A stretch of 64,000 bases of DNA from NCBI RefSeq assembly GCF_018732085.1, contig NZ_CP076103.1, positions 4,774,001-4,838,000 on the forward strand. Direction: 5' to 3'. Positions 40,387 to 50,876 of the stretch are shown piece after piece. The stretch's first letter is position 1. The number at the start of each line of letters is the position of its first letter. This DNA is from Lysobacter capsici (GTDB lineage Bacteria > Pseudomonadota > Gammaproteobacteria > Xanthomonadales > Xanthomonadaceae). A program made the position numbers and the translations under genes. Under the pieces are notes generated by a model. That model did no database searches. It saw only the letters and a program-made list of their open reading frames with translations, and was not told where the DNA came from.

Positions 40387-41301
40387 ATGCCTGCCATGAC
40401 CGTACGTTCCGCCCCGTCCAGCCGTTTCGTTCGCCTGTTTTGCCTGCTGCTGATCGCCGCCGTCGCCACTACCGGCTGCAAAAGCGTCGGCAAGATGTTC
40501 AAGAAGGACAAGGATGCGGACGAAGGCCAGCCGGTCGAGGCCATCTACGAGAAGGCCCACAAGGCCATGACCAACGGCAACTGGTCCTCGGCCGAGACCA
40601 GCTTCAAGCGCCTGGTGGCGCAGTACCCGTACGGCCCGTACACCGAGCAGTCGCTGATCGAGACGGCCTACGCCCAGTACAAGTCGGGCAAGCACGACGA
40701 CGCGGTCAGCAGCATCGACCGTTTCATCCGCACCTACCCGACCCACCGCAACATCGCCTATCTGTACTACCTGCGCGGGTTGGTGAACTCCAGCCGCGAC
40801 ACGGTGTTCCTGCAGAAGGTCTGGCGCCTGGACGTCAGCCGCCGCGATCTGGCCACGCCGATGCAGGCGTACAACGATTTCCTGATCGTGGTCGAGCGCT
40901 ACCCGAACAGCCGCTACGCCGAGGACGCGCGCAAGCGCATGCTGGTGCTGCGCGACACCTTCGCCCGCCACGAGCTCGATGCCTCGCTGTATTACCTGCG
41001 CCGCACCGCCAACGTGGCCGCCGCCGACCGCGCCAAGTACCTGCTGGAAACCTATCCGCAGAGCCGCTACCAGAACGACGCGGTCGCGGTGCTGCTCAAG
41101 GCCTACGAAGGCCTCGGCAACGCCACCCTGGCCGCCGACGCCAAGCGCGTGCTGCAGCAGAACGACCCCAGTCATCCGGCGCTGTCGGGCAACGACTGGC
41201 CGGACTACCCGAGCAACCTGCGCAAGCTCAACCCGTTCGCGGGCGAGAAGTCGGCGGTGGACAACCGCGACAAGGAAGAAGCCAAGCGCAAGCAGCAGTA
41301 A
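40387..41301 (+). CDS. bamD: Outer-membrane assembly lipoprotein BamD
   Basis: A 304-residue lipoprotein of the Bam complex. The lipobox ATTGC gives acylated Cys31 after a hydrophobic signal (FVRLFCLLLIAAV). Five TPR-like repeats follow, with YEKAHKAMTNGNWSSAETSF, YPYGPYTEQSLIETAYAQYK and RYPNSRYAEDARKRMLVLRD. The C-terminal tail is charged. ATG 40387 chosen; ATG 40396 would also give a signal peptide. Essential in relatives. A strong terminator follows at once. Confidence 0.95.
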   Translation: MPAMTVRSAPSSRFVRLFCLLLIAAVATTGCKSVGKMFKKDKDADEGQPVEAIYEKAHKAMTNGNWSSAETSFKRLVAQYPYGPYTEQSLIETAYAQYKSGKHDDAVSSIDRFIRTYPTHRNIAYLYYLRGLVNSSRDTVFLQKVWRLDVSRRDLATPMQAYNDFLIVVERYPNSRYAEDARKRMLVLRDTFARHELDASLYYLRRTANVAAADRAKYLLETYPQSRYQNDAVAVLLKAYEGLGNATLAADAKRVLQQNDPSHPALSGNDWPDYPSNLRKLNPFAGEKSAVDNRDKEEAKRKQQ

Positions 41302-41324
41302 GCGCCCGGTTCGGATCGCAGAAC

Positions 41325-41354
41325 AAAAAACGCCGCCCCAGGGCGGCGTTTTTT
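41325..41354 (+). terminator. Terminator after bamD
   Basis: A-run, CGCCGCCC (41331-41338), short loop, GGGCGGCG (41341-41348), six T. It lies 29 bases past the bamD stop. Confidence 0.92.
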
Positions 41355-41390
41355 ATTGCTGCCGGTCGCGACGCAGATGCGGCCGCCCCC

Positions 41391-41502
41391 TGCAGGAGCG
41401 GCGTCCCACGGGGATTTCCTTCGGTCACAAGCCGCGACCGCGACATCGCGCTTGCGGCGTAACTGTGATGTCGCGGTCGCGGCTCGCGCCGCTCCTACAG
41501 GA
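41391..41502. repeat. Family B inverted repeat between bamD and nadE
   Basis: Arm CTGCAGGAGCGGCGTCCCAC...AGCCGCGACCGCGACATC (41391-41447) faces GATGTCGCGGTCGCGGCTCG (from 41469) and GCCGCTCCTACAGG. The cores equal those at 36714-36810; the left arm carries an insertion (ACGGGGATTTCCTTCGGTCA), so pairing is interrupted. Confidence 0.85.
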
Positions 41503-41519
41503 CGATACGGATCAGGACG

Positions 41520-43175
41520 TCAGGCCGAATAGCCGTTGGTGATCGGATACCGCCGCTCGCGCCCGAACGCGCGATGCGACACCTTCGGCCCCGGCGCGGC
41601 CTGGTGCCGCTTCCACTCGCTGATCCGCACCAGCCGCAGCACCCGGTCCACCGTCGCCGGGTCGAAACCGGCGGCGACGATTTCGTCGCGCGACTGCTCC
41701 TGATCGACATGGCGCAACAAGATCGCGTCGAGCACGTCGTACGGCGGCAGCGAATCCTGGTCCTTCTGGTTGTCGCGCAATTCCGCCGACGGCGGCCGCT
41801 CGATCACCGCCCACGGAATGATCGGCGCGCCGGCGATCGCGTTGCGCCAACGCGCGAGCGCGAACACCTCGGTCTTGTACAGGTCCTTGATCGGCGCATA
41901 ACCGCCGCACATGTCGCCGTAGATGGTCGCGTAGCCGACCGCGTACTCGCTCTTGTTGCCGGTGGTCAGCAGCAGGCCGCCGAACTTGTTGCTCATCGCC
42001 ATCAGCAGCGCGCCGCGGGTACGCGACTGCAGGTTCTCCTCGGTCACGTCGACCGCCTTGCCGGCGAAGGCTTCGGCCAGGGTGTCGAGGTAGCCCTGGA
42101 ACGGTTTTTCGATCGGCAATGCGATCAATCGCACGCCCTGGGTCGCGCATTGCTCGGCGGCGAGGTCGTTGGACAGGTCGGCGGTGTAGCGCGAGGGCAT
42201 GCGCACCGCGATCACGTTGTCCGGGCCGAGCGCATCGACCGCGACGGCCATGACCAGGGACGAGTCGATGCCGCCCGACAAGCCCAGCCAGACTTTTTCG
42301 AAGCCGTTCTTGCGGCAGTAATCGCGGGTGCCGCGCACGATCGCGCGCCACGCCAGCGCGTCGCGGCCCTCGTCCACTTCGCTCGGCCACGACACATGGG
42401 TGAAGCTGCGGGTGTCGTCGTGGTAGTCGGCGACCAGCCAGTGATCCTCGAACGCGGTCGCGGCCGGATGCACGTTGCCGTCGCCGTCGGCGAGCACCGA
42501 AGCGCCATCGAACACCAGCGCGTCCTGGCCGCCGACGACGTTGAGATAGGCCAGGGCGACGCCCGTCTCGCGCACCCGCGTTTCCAGCAGGGCGTCGCGC
42601 TGGGCGTGCTTGTCGCGCTCGAACGGCGAGGCGTTGGGCACCAGCACCAGGCGCGCGCCGGCGTTCGCGGTCGCGGCCAGCGGCTCGGCGAACCACAGGT
42701 CCTCGCAGATCACCACGCCGACGCTGACGCTTTCGTCGGACCCGCGGCCCTTGACCTCGAACACGCAAGCCTCGCCGTCGGAATCGACGTCGAAGTAACG
42801 GCGCTCGTCGAACACCGCGTAGTTCGGCAGTTCACGCTTGCGGTAGGTGGTTTCGACCCGACCGTCGCGCAACACGCTGGCGGCGTTGTAGACCACCGCG
42901 CCGGCCGCCTGCGGCCAACCGACCACCGCGACGATGCCGCGCGCGCTTGCGGCGATGCGCAGCAGCGCGGCTTCGCAATCGGCGAGAAAGCTCGGCCGCA
43001 GCAGCAGGTCCTCGGGCGGATAGCCGCTGACCGCCAGCTCGGGAAACAGCACCACGTCGGCGCCGTGTTCGTCGCGCGCCTGCACGATCATCGCCGCGAT
43101 CCGCTCGGCGTTTTTTTCGACCGCGCCGACGGGGAAGTCGAACTGGGCCAGGGCGATGCGGAGCTGCTTCGACAT
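41520..43175 (-). CDS. nadE: Glutamine-dependent NAD+ synthetase
   Basis: A 551-residue enzyme that amidates nicotinic acid adenine dinucleotide to NAD+. The N-terminal nitrilase-type glutaminase (about 1-260) has Glu46 in LFPELAVSGYPPED and the nucleophile Cys in VGVVICEDLWF. The C-terminal ATP pyrophosphatase part has LGLSGGIDSSLVMAV (near 290) and TTGNKSEYAVGYATIYGDM. Two-domain length is normal. It starts with ATG at 43175. A family B repeat separates it from bamD. Confidence 0.95.
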   Translation of the reverse strand: MSKQLRIALAQFDFPVGAVEKNAERIAAMIVQARDEHGADVVLFPELAVSGYPPEDLLLRPSFLADCEAALLRIAASARGIVAVVGWPQAAGAVVYNAASVLRDGRVETTYRKRELPNYAVFDERRYFDVDSDGEACVFEVKGRGSDESVSVGVVICEDLWFAEPLAATANAGARLVLVPNASPFERDKHAQRDALLETRVRETGVALAYLNVVGGQDALVFDGASVLADGDGNVHPAATAFEDHWLVADYHDDTRSFTHVSWPSEVDEGRDALAWRAIVRGTRDYCRKNGFEKVWLGLSGGIDSSLVMAVAVDALGPDNVIAVRMPSRYTADLSNDLAAEQCATQGVRLIALPIEKPFQGYLDTLAEAFAGKAVDVTEENLQSRTRGALLMAMSNKFGGLLLTTGNKSEYAVGYATIYGDMCGGYAPIKDLYKTEVFALARWRNAIAGAPIIPWAVIERPPSAELRDNQKDQDSLPPYDVLDAILLRHVDQEQSRDEIVAAGFDPATVDRVLRLVRISEWKRHQAAPGPKVSHRAFGRERRYPITNGYSA

Positions 43176-43199
43176 GCGGTAATTCTCGAAAACGACTAT

Positions 43200-43496
43200 T
43201 CAGTCGTGGGTGTAACCGGCCTCGCGTTGGGCGCGGATGGCGATGACGAAAACGGTGCCGAACTCGCTGAGATATCGATACAGCGCCACGTATCCGCGCG
43301 CATCGCGTCCGACGATCAGCTCGCGCAGATCGTCCGCGAGCGCGCGTGCGATCATCGGATTATCGGCCAACACGTCCATGGCGTGGAGGATGCCGTCGAC
43401 GCGTTCCTGGCGCCGCGCGGCTTCGTGCCGGTCCAGGTGGTCGACGATGCGCGTCAAATCCTCCGCCAATCCCGGCAGCAGGACGACTCGCGTCAT
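43200..43496 (-). CDS. ParE/RelE-superfamily toxin
   Basis: A 98-residue toxin candidate: LPGLAEDLTRIVDHL helix, LADNPMIARALADDLRELIVG, then RGYVALYRYLSE and VFVIAIRAQREAGY, the ParE-type beta core with the usual C-terminal IR-x-QREAGY-like end. ParE toxins poison DNA gyrase, whereas RelE relatives cut mRNA; sequence alone does not decide, though the fold looks ParE-like. It overlaps the antitoxin stop by four bases, so it is translationally coupled and made after it. Confidence 0.85.
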   Translation of the reverse strand: MTRVVLLPGLAEDLTRIVDHLDRHEAARRQERVDGILHAMDVLADNPMIARALADDLRELIVGRDARGYVALYRYLSEFGTVFVIAIRAQREAGYTHD

Positions 43497-43783
43497 GGCT
43501 CATGTCCGAAGGTCTTCTTGGCGGGCAGCGCCGGACTTTCGCCCCGGGCTCGGCGAGCGAGATAGTCACGCATGTCCTCCCAGGCGTACACCTGCCCGTC
43601 GTTGAGGAAGCCTTGCCAACGGTGCTCGGCCTCGTCGATAAAACCGCGGCGGCGCTCGGCTTCGTCGACCTTTTCTTCCAGGGCGCCGAGGATGAAGCCA
43701 TGCGGCGTGGTGCCGTTGCGCTCGGCGACGCGGGCGATGCGGGCTTTGAGCTCTTCGGTGAGCCGGATCGTGGTGGTGGACAT
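43493..43783 (-). CDS. Ribbon-helix-helix antitoxin
   Basis: A 96-residue partner of the ParE-like toxin. The N-terminus STTTIRLTEELKARIARVAE is a ribbon-helix-helix DNA-binding strand and helix; GTTPHGFILGALEEKVDEAE completes it. The C-terminal half, FIDEAEHRWQGFLNDGQVYA, would wrap the toxin. ATG at 43783 chosen: it starts the domain and lies 34 bases from a perfect palindrome that fits an autoregulatory operator. Confidence 0.87.
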   Translation of the reverse strand: MSTTTIRLTEELKARIARVAERNGTTPHGFILGALEEKVDEAERRRGFIDEAEHRWQGFLNDGQVYAWEDMRDYLARRARGESPALPAKKTFGHEP

Positions 43784-43816
43784 GAGCGTCCTCGACTGTC
43801 TGGATGCGACGCGATC

Positions 43817-43840
43817 AATGTAGCACACAAGTGCTACATT
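43817..43840 (-). promoter_or_regulatory. Operator palindrome of the toxin-antitoxin operon
   Basis: AATGTAGCAC (43817-43826), spacer ACAA, GTGCTACATT (43831-43840): a perfect 10-bp inverted repeat 34 bases upstream of the antitoxin ATG. TACATT on the minus strand could be the -10 element, so a bound repressor would block the promoter. Confidence 0.78.
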
Positions 43841-43873
43841 CATCCGCCCCGAGGCCGACCAGCCGGGCAAACG

Positions 43874-43899
43874 AAAAAGCCGCCCGAAGGCGGCTTTTT
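43874..43899 (-). terminator. Terminator of sucCD
   Basis: AAAAAGCCGCC (43874-43884), loop CGAA, GGCGGCTTTTT (43889-43899). On the minus strand it follows the sucD stop by about 25 bases and ends in five T. Confidence 0.92.
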
Positions 43900-43924
43900 C
43901 GCGATAGCGCCGCTTGGCGCCGGC

Positions 43925-44800
43925 TTACTTCGCCAACCGCTTCGCAATAGCCGCGCCCAGATCGCCCGGCGACTTCACCGTGGTGACGCCGGCCTTCTCC
44001 ATCGCCGCGAACTTGCCTTCGGCCGTGCCCTGGCCGCCCGAGGCGATCGCACCGGCGTGGCCCATGCGCTTGCCCTTCGGCGCCGAGGCGCCGGCGATGA
44101 AGCCGACGACGGGCTTGGTCACGTACTGGCTGATGAATTCGGCCGCTTCTTCCTCGGCCGAACCGCCGATCTCGCCGACCATGATGATGCCTTCGGTCTG
44201 CGGATCGTCCTGGAACCACTTCAGCGCGTCGATGAAGTTGGTGCCGTTGATCGGATCGCCGCCGATGCCGATGCAGGTCGACTGGCCCAGGCCCACGTCG
44301 GTGGTCTGCTTGACCGCTTCATAGGTCAGCGTGCCCGAACGCGAGACGATACCGATCTTGCCCGGCATGTGGATGTGACCCGGCATGATGCCGATCTTGC
44401 ACTCGCCGGGCGTGATCACGCCGGGGCAGTTCGGACCGACCAGGACCACGTCCTCGTAGCCGTTGAGGGTGTTCTTGACCCGCAGCATGTCCAGCACCGG
44501 AATGCCTTCGGTGATGCACACGATGACCTTGATGCCGGCGTCGGCCGCTTCCAGGATCGCGTCGGCCGCGAACGGCGGCGGCACGTAGATCACCGACGCG
44601 TCGGCGCCGGTTTCCTCAACCGCGTCGCGCACGGTGTTGAACACCGGCAGGCCGAGGTGCTGGGTGCCGCCCTTGCCCGGGGTCACGCCGCCGACGACCT
44701 TGGTGCCGTAGTCGAGCATCTGTTCGGCGTGGAAGGAGCCCTGCGAGCCGGTGAAGCCCTGGACGATGACTTTGGTGTTCTTGTTGATCAATACGGACAT
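43925..44800 (-). CDS. sucD: Succinyl-CoA ligase, ADP-forming, alpha subunit
   Basis: A 291-residue TCA-cycle subunit that binds CoA and carries the phosphorylated histidine. The N-terminal Rossmann CoA-binding domain begins MSVLINKNTKVIVQGFTGSQ; GPNCPGVITPGECKIGIMPG and the active-site loop GHAGAIASGG are present. It lies 12 bases after sucC on the same strand. Length is normal. Confidence 0.97.
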   Translation of the reverse strand: MSVLINKNTKVIVQGFTGSQGSFHAEQMLDYGTKVVGGVTPGKGGTQHLGLPVFNTVRDAVEETGADASVIYVPPPFAADAILEAADAGIKVIVCITEGIPVLDMLRVKNTLNGYEDVVLVGPNCPGVITPGECKIGIMPGHIHMPGKIGIVSRSGTLTYEAVKQTTDVGLGQSTCIGIGGDPINGTNFIDALKWFQDDPQTEGIIMVGEIGGSAEEEAAEFISQYVTKPVVGFIAGASAPKGKRMGHAGAIASGGQGTAEGKFAAMEKAGVTTVKSPGDLGAAIAKRLAK

Positions 44801-44812
44801 GTCATTAACCCC

Positions 44813-45979
<1,167 letters not shown>

Positions 45980-46299
45980 GCGTCACCGAGGGGAGTGAAA
46001 GACGTCCCGCGCGTAGGACCGGCCCAGGGCCGGCGGACGTGCGAGGGGGCCGCATTGTCGCCGATCGCGGCGAGCCGAGCAAAACCCGGCCTGCGGGGGA
46101 GCCCGCGCAGCTTCCGCCGGGCCCATTACAGGACGATCGCAGGCCGGTTACCGCGATTGCGCCGCGCATGCCGCCCATCCGGGCAAAGTCCGCGGGCCCC
46201 TCGGCGCCCGCCGGCGGCCGTCCCGCGGCGCGCGGCGCCGGTTCGGACCGGCCAGCCGCCCTATACTGATCGATACTCCGCCCGCGCAGGGAAACCCGC

Positions 46300-47925
46300 T
46301 TGCCGTCAGGTCTCGCCCCCGTCAGTCCGGCCGAAGCCGACCTCGCGCTGCGCCGCGAACTGTATTTCTTCACCCTGTACCGCCTGCTTGAAGCGTCCTT
46401 GCTGGTGCTGTTCCTGTTCGGGCCGGTCGAGAACCTGATCGGCGCGCCGCGCCACGACCTGTTCGCGCGCTCGCTGTCGCTGTCGTATCTGTTCATCGCG
46501 ACCTTGCTGTTCGTGTTCGGCCGGCGCGGCGAACTGCGCGGCCAGGCCCTGGCCGGGATCGCCTGCGACCTGTTCTTCGGCATCCTGGCGATCCACGCAT
46601 TACCCGGCGCCGGCACCGGCATCGCCTTGATGCTGATGTTCAATGTCGGCGCGGCGGCCTTGCTGCTGCGCGCGCGCTACGGCATCGGCGCGGCGGTACT
46701 GGCCTGCGCCGGCCTGATCGGCGAATGGACCTGGAACGAGCTCGGCGGCGAAAGCGCCGGCCGCACCATCGCCGAACCGATCATGTTCGCGGTCGGTTAT
46801 CTGTCGATCGCGCTGCTGACCAACATGCTCGGCCGGCAGATGCGCGAGAGCCAGGAACTGGCCGAACGCCGCGGCGCGGAAGCGGCGAACTACGCCGAAA
46901 TCAACGAACTGATCATCCGCCGCATGCGCACCGGCGTGCTGCTGGTCGACGGCGAAGGCCGCCTGCGCCTGGCCAACGAGGCGGCGATGCTGCTGCTCGG
47001 CGACAGCGGCGAATACGACGGCTCGCGCCATGGCCACCGTATTCTCGCGATCGCTTCGCCCGAACTCGCGCGACGGCTGAGCCGCTGGCGGGTCGAAGGC
47101 CGGCCTGATGAGAGCCCGCTGCAACTCGCGCCCGACCTGCCCGAAGTGGTGCCGCGCTTCACCCGCCTACTGGCCGGCAGCGACCAGACGCTGATCTTCC
47201 TCGACGACACCTCATTGGTGTCGCGCCGCGCCGAATCGATCACCCTCGCCGCGCTCGGCCGCTTCTCGGCCAGCCTGGCGCACGAGATCCGCAATCCGCT
47301 GGCGGCGATCAACTACGCGGTGCAGTTGCTGGAAGAGTCGCGCGACATCGCCATCTCCGACCGCCGCCTGCTCGAGATCGTGCGCCAGCAGGGCTCGCGC
47401 ATGAACGGCATCGTCGAGAACGTGCTCGGCATGGCGCGACGCGAACCGGCCAAGCCCGAGCATCTGGAACTGATGGGCTTCGTGCGCCAGTTCCTCGACG
47501 AGTACCGGGTCAGTCATCCGCTCGAACAGGACACCTTGCGCGCGACCGGCCCGGAGGCGCGGGTCGCGGCGATGGTCGATCCGCGCCAGTTGCACCAGGC
47601 CTTGACCGTGCTGGTCCACAACGCGCTGACCTACGGCCGCATCCCCGGCGAACCGGCGCGGGTCACCGTGCATGTGTATTTCGACGAAGTGGGATTGCCG
47701 GCGATCGACGTGCTCGACCGCGGCCCGGGCATTCCCGACTCGGTCGCCGAGCGCCTGTTCCGTCCGTTCTTCACCACCTCCAGCCACGGCACCGGGCTTG
47801 GCCTGTATATCGCGCGCGAGCTGTGCCGCGCCAATCAGGCCTCGCTCGATTACGTGTCCGTGCCCGGCGGCGGCGGCTGTTTCCGCATCCGCCTTGCCGG
47901 CGCAAGCGCGTTGTCGCCGGCTTGA
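46300..47925 (+). CDS. pilS: Sensor histidine kinase PilS
   Basis: A 541-residue inner-membrane kinase controlling pilin expression. Six hydrophobic helices (about 25-185) are followed by a PAS-like region (about 200-310), then the H-box LGRFSASLAHEIRNPLAAIN and an HATPase domain with LVHNALTYG, DRGPGIPD and GTGLGLYIARELC. In Pseudomonas, PilS contacts pilin in the membrane and reports its level. It begins with TTG at 46300, with CAGGGA about nine bases upstream. Its stop lies 85 bases before pilR. Confidence 0.92.
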   Translation: MPSGLAPVSPAEADLALRRELYFFTLYRLLEASLLVLFLFGPVENLIGAPRHDLFARSLSLSYLFIATLLFVFGRRGELRGQALAGIACDLFFGILAIHALPGAGTGIALMLMFNVGAAALLLRARYGIGAAVLACAGLIGEWTWNELGGESAGRTIAEPIMFAVGYLSIALLTNMLGRQMRESQELAERRGAEAANYAEINELIIRRMRTGVLLVDGEGRLRLANEAAMLLLGDSGEYDGSRHGHRILAIASPELARRLSRWRVEGRPDESPLQLAPDLPEVVPRFTRLLAGSDQTLIFLDDTSLVSRRAESITLAALGRFSASLAHEIRNPLAAINYAVQLLEESRDIAISDRRLLEIVRQQGSRMNGIVENVLGMARREPAKPEHLELMGFVRQFLDEYRVSHPLEQDTLRATGPEARVAAMVDPRQLHQALTVLVHNALTYGRIPGEPARVTVHVYFDEVGLPAIDVLDRGPGIPDSVAERLFRPFFTTSSHGTGLGLYIARELCRANQASLDYVSVPGGGGCFRIRLAGASALSPA

Positions 47926-48010
47926 ATCGTCGCCCGACAAGCAGAATCTGTGCCACAAGCGTCTTGGCCGCGACCATGCCGTTAAGCTATCGTGGGCGAT
48001 GGAGGGCGCA

Positions 48011-49420
48011 ATGGCTGAAACACGTAGTGCATTGGTAGTCGACGACGAGCGCGATATTCGCGAGCTGCTCGTCATGACCTTGGGTCGGATGGGCCTGCGT
48101 TGCGACACCGCGTCGGGCCTCGGCGAGGCTCGCAGCCAGCTGCTGCGCAACAGTTACGACTTGTGCCTGACCGACATGCGCCTGCCCGACGGCTCGGGCA
48201 TGGACCTGATCGCCGAGATCAGCCAGAAGTATCCGAACACTCCGGTGGCGATGATCACCGCCTTCGGCAACGTCGAAGCCGCGGTCGACGCGCTCAAGGC
48301 CGGCGCCTTCGATTTCGTCGCCAAACCGGTCGACCTGGCGGTGCTGCGCGATCTGGTGCGGCACGCGCTCGAACTCAACGACACCCGCCGCAGCGCCAGC
48401 GAAGCGGTCGGTTCGCGCCTGTACGGCGAATCGCCGGCGATGATCAAGTTGCGCCAGACCATCGGCAAGGTCGCGCGCAGCCAGGCGCCGGTGTACATCG
48501 CCGGCGAGTCCGGCGTCGGCAAGGAACTGGTCGCGCGCACCATTCATTCCGAAGGCGGCCGCGCCGATGGCCCGTTCGTGCCGGTCAACTGCGGCGCGAT
48601 CCCGGCCGAGCTGATGGAAAGCGAATTCTTCGGCCACAAGAAAGGCAGCTTCACCGGCGCGCACGCCGACAAGCCCGGCCTGTTCCAGGCCGCCGACGGC
48701 GGCACCTTGTTCCTCGACGAAGTCGCCGAGCTGCCGCTGCCGATGCAGGTCAAGCTGCTGCGCGCGATCCAGGAAAAGTCGATCCGGCCGGTCGGCGCGC
48801 AAGCCGAACTGGTGGTCGACGTGCGCATTCTCTCGGCGACCCACAAGGACCTCGCCGCGCTGGTCGCCGACGGCCGCTTCCGCCAGGACCTTTACTACCG
48901 CATCAACGTCATCGAGCTGCGCGTGCCGCCGCTGCGCGAGCGGCTCGACGACTTGCCCGGCCTGGCCAGCAAGATCCTGCACCGCCTCGCCGGCAACCAG
49001 GGCCGGCCGGTGCCGCGCCTAGGCGAGGACGCGCTCGACGCGCTGCGCGCCTACGGTTTCCCCGGCAACGTGCGCGAACTGGAAAACATCCTCGAACGCG
49101 CCCTGGCCCTGGCCGAAGGCGAAGTGCTCAACGCCAGCGACCTGCGCCTGCCGCGCCTGTCGACCCAGCCGCCGCCGCTGCCGGCCCACGCGACCCACGC
49201 CGGCGGCGCATCGCCGCAACCCGGCGCCGTCGACCCGCGCACCCTCAACCCGCGCGACACCGCGACCAGCGCCCTGCCCTCGTACATCGAGGAAATCGAG
49301 CGCGCCGCGATCCAGCAGGCGCTGCAGGAAAACCGCTACAACAAGACCCGCACCGCCGCGGCCCTGGGCATCACCTTCCGCGCGCTGCGCTACAAGCTCA
49401 AGAAGCTCGGTATCGATTGA
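48011..49420 (+). CDS. pilR: Sigma-54-dependent response regulator PilR
   Basis: A 469-residue NtrC-type activator. The receiver domain starts SALVVDDERD with phospho-acceptor Asp55 (LTDMRLPDGSG). The AAA+ domain has GESGVGKE, the sigma-54 contact loop GSFTGA (HKKGSFTGAHADK) and GGTLFLDEVAELP. A Pro/Ala-rich linker leads to a Fis-type helix-turn-helix at the end (TRTAAALGITFRALRYKLKK). ATG at 48011 has GGAGG immediately upstream; ATG 47999 is an in-frame alternative. The two downstream pilin genes have sigma-54 promoters, its expected targets. Confidence 0.95.
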   Translation: MAETRSALVVDDERDIRELLVMTLGRMGLRCDTASGLGEARSQLLRNSYDLCLTDMRLPDGSGMDLIAEISQKYPNTPVAMITAFGNVEAAVDALKAGAFDFVAKPVDLAVLRDLVRHALELNDTRRSASEAVGSRLYGESPAMIKLRQTIGKVARSQAPVYIAGESGVGKELVARTIHSEGGRADGPFVPVNCGAIPAELMESEFFGHKKGSFTGAHADKPGLFQAADGGTLFLDEVAELPLPMQVKLLRAIQEKSIRPVGAQAELVVDVRILSATHKDLAALVADGRFRQDLYYRINVIELRVPPLRERLDDLPGLASKILHRLAGNQGRPVPRLGEDALDALRAYGFPGNVRELENILERALALAEGEVLNASDLRLPRLSTQPPPLPAHATHAGGASPQPGAVDPRTLNPRDTATSALPSYIEEIERAAIQQALQENRYNKTRTAAALGITFRALRYKLKKLGID

Positions 49421-49849
49421 GGTCGCGGGTGGCCGCGTGGCCACCCGGCGCTTGCCGTTTGAGCGAACCCGGCGACTTATTTATATAGAGAGCGCACTGG
49501 ATAAGTGCCTGCATCCGCCGACGGCGGAGATATCGCGCTGGCCGAAGCTTTCGCCCCGTCCATCGGCGGACCCAGCCCGATCCGCTCCTGGCGCCCATCG
49601 AAACGACCGCGGCGACCGTCCGTCGCCGGAATCCGATGGTTTCCGCTCGGCCACGCCTCAAGCCCGCCGAAGCGGCCATGCACTACGTGATGAAAATCGC
49701 ACTTTCCGCCCAGGAAAATCGAATCTGACGCATTTGGTCACCCGCCCGATCCAGCGACTGACCTTCCGCGTCACACGGCTGCGGACGCAATCCCGCCGAT
49801 ACGTGATGCGGCTATCAGTTTCGATCTCGAGCCCAAGCCGCAGTGAAGT

Positions 49850-49864
49850 TGGCATGGGTTGTGC
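49850..49864 (+). promoter_or_regulatory. Sigma-54 promoter of the first pilin gene
   Basis: TGGCATGGGTTGTGC has GG and GC separated by ten bases, the -24/-12 pattern. Transcription would start near 49876, leaving a leader of about 90 bases. The 49421-49967 gap holds no gene; PilR-binding sites presumably lie between 49600 and 49830, but I cannot identify them by eye. Confidence 0.85.
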
Positions 49865-49967
49865 GTACTCTTCCATGCACGTGCGGCACGCACGGCTGCC
49901 GAAGGATCGAACATCCGGACCTGTTGGCACGTGAAGCAACTCAATCACCACTCCTAGGGGATACACC

Positions 49968-50399
49968 ATGAAGAAGCAGCAAGGCTTTACCCTGATCGAA
50001 TTGATGATCGTCATCGCCATCCTCGGCATCCTGATCGCGATCGCTCTGCCGGCGTACCAGGACTACACGATCCGCACCAAGAACGTTGAGTGCCTGAATG
50101 TCGCCGCCGCGGCCAAGCTGGCCGTGTCGGAAACCGCGCAGGACCGTGGCACCTTGGCCGCGATCACCGCGACCAACACCGGCTACAGCTTCGTCGCCAG
50201 CAGCTACTGCGCCACCGTCGCCATCACTGCCGGTACCGGCGTGATCACCGCGACCACCGTTGGCGGCCCGACCGGCACCGGCGGCCCGGCCGTTGCGTTC
50301 ACCCTGACCCCGACGCAGGCCGCTGGCCGCATCGAATGGGATTGCTCGGCTCCGGCCAACACCAAGCAGTCGCAGATTCCGGCTGAATGCCGTCAGTAA
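49968..50399 (+). CDS. pilA: Type IV major pilin PilA (first copy)
   Basis: A 143-residue prepilin. The leader MKKQQG is cut by PilD before Phe+1; Glu+5 is in FTLIELMIVIAILGILIAIA, the N-terminal helix that packs in the fibre core. The globular part has TAQDRGTLAA and FVASSYCATV. Two C-terminal cysteines (EWDCSAP and AECRQ) should form the D-loop disulfide. A Gly/Thr-rich segment (about 96-112) is unique to this copy. AGGGGAT lies seven bases upstream of ATG. It has its own sigma-54 promoter and terminator, so it is an independent transcript. Confidence 0.97.
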   Translation: MKKQQGFTLIELMIVIAILGILIAIALPAYQDYTIRTKNVECLNVAAAAKLAVSETAQDRGTLAAITATNTGYSFVASSYCATVAITAGTGVITATTVGGPTGTGGPAVAFTLTPTQAAGRIEWDCSAPANTKQSQIPAECRQ

Positions 50400-50425
50400 T
50401 TGCTTGACAGCTACATAGTTTCAGA

Positions 50426-50455
50426 AAAACCCCGGCGCATGCCGGGGTTTTTTTT
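50426..50455 (+). terminator. Terminator of the first pilin gene
   Basis: AAAACCCCGGC, loop GCAT, GCCGGGGTTTT and more T (50426-50455), 26 bases after the stop. The remainder of the 50400-50968 gap is less GC-rich than its surroundings and shows no gene, only the second sigma-54 promoter. Confidence 0.95.
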
Positions 50456-50861
50456 GCTTCGAATCAGTCCGGCCGTATCCATATGGCGGAGGACCTCGCT
50501 GTTACGCGTACAAGACGAACTCTGGATGGCACAACAAAATCACTAATCGCGAACCCTTATCGAATCCGGGCACAAATGACCGTGGCCGGAATCATTCGCC
50601 ATCGCGTCAGGCGAACGCAAACCCGATCAGGCGAATATACAAGCCGACCGCTGCGGCGAGATTCACCATTGTCCCTGGATTGCCCGCCACGAAATGCCTT
50701 CGTCTCAGCGAGAAGGCACGCTGGCATCGTCTCCGTCACCACCGGGCGGGCTGGGATGCGCCGGGCGCTCGAGCCTAAAGCATCCGGCCTGCCAATCCCG
50801 AAGTGGATGCACAGGCTAGAAAATAGGCCGGGCATCACACTTTATGGGGCGCCGAAAAAGT

Positions 50862-50876
50862 TGGCATGCCCTGTGC
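50862..50876 (+). promoter_or_regulatory. Sigma-54 promoter of the second pilin gene
   Basis: TGGCATGCCCTGTGC has GG-N10-GC spacing and shares TTGGCATG and TGTGC with the promoter at 49850. Transcription would begin near 50888, about 80 bases before the ATG. Confidence 0.85.

Noticed and set aside
49924..49940. TGGCACGTGAAGC as a further sigma-54 promoter close to pilA
   Set aside because: GG and GC are separated by eight bases, not ten; the 49850 site has correct spacing.
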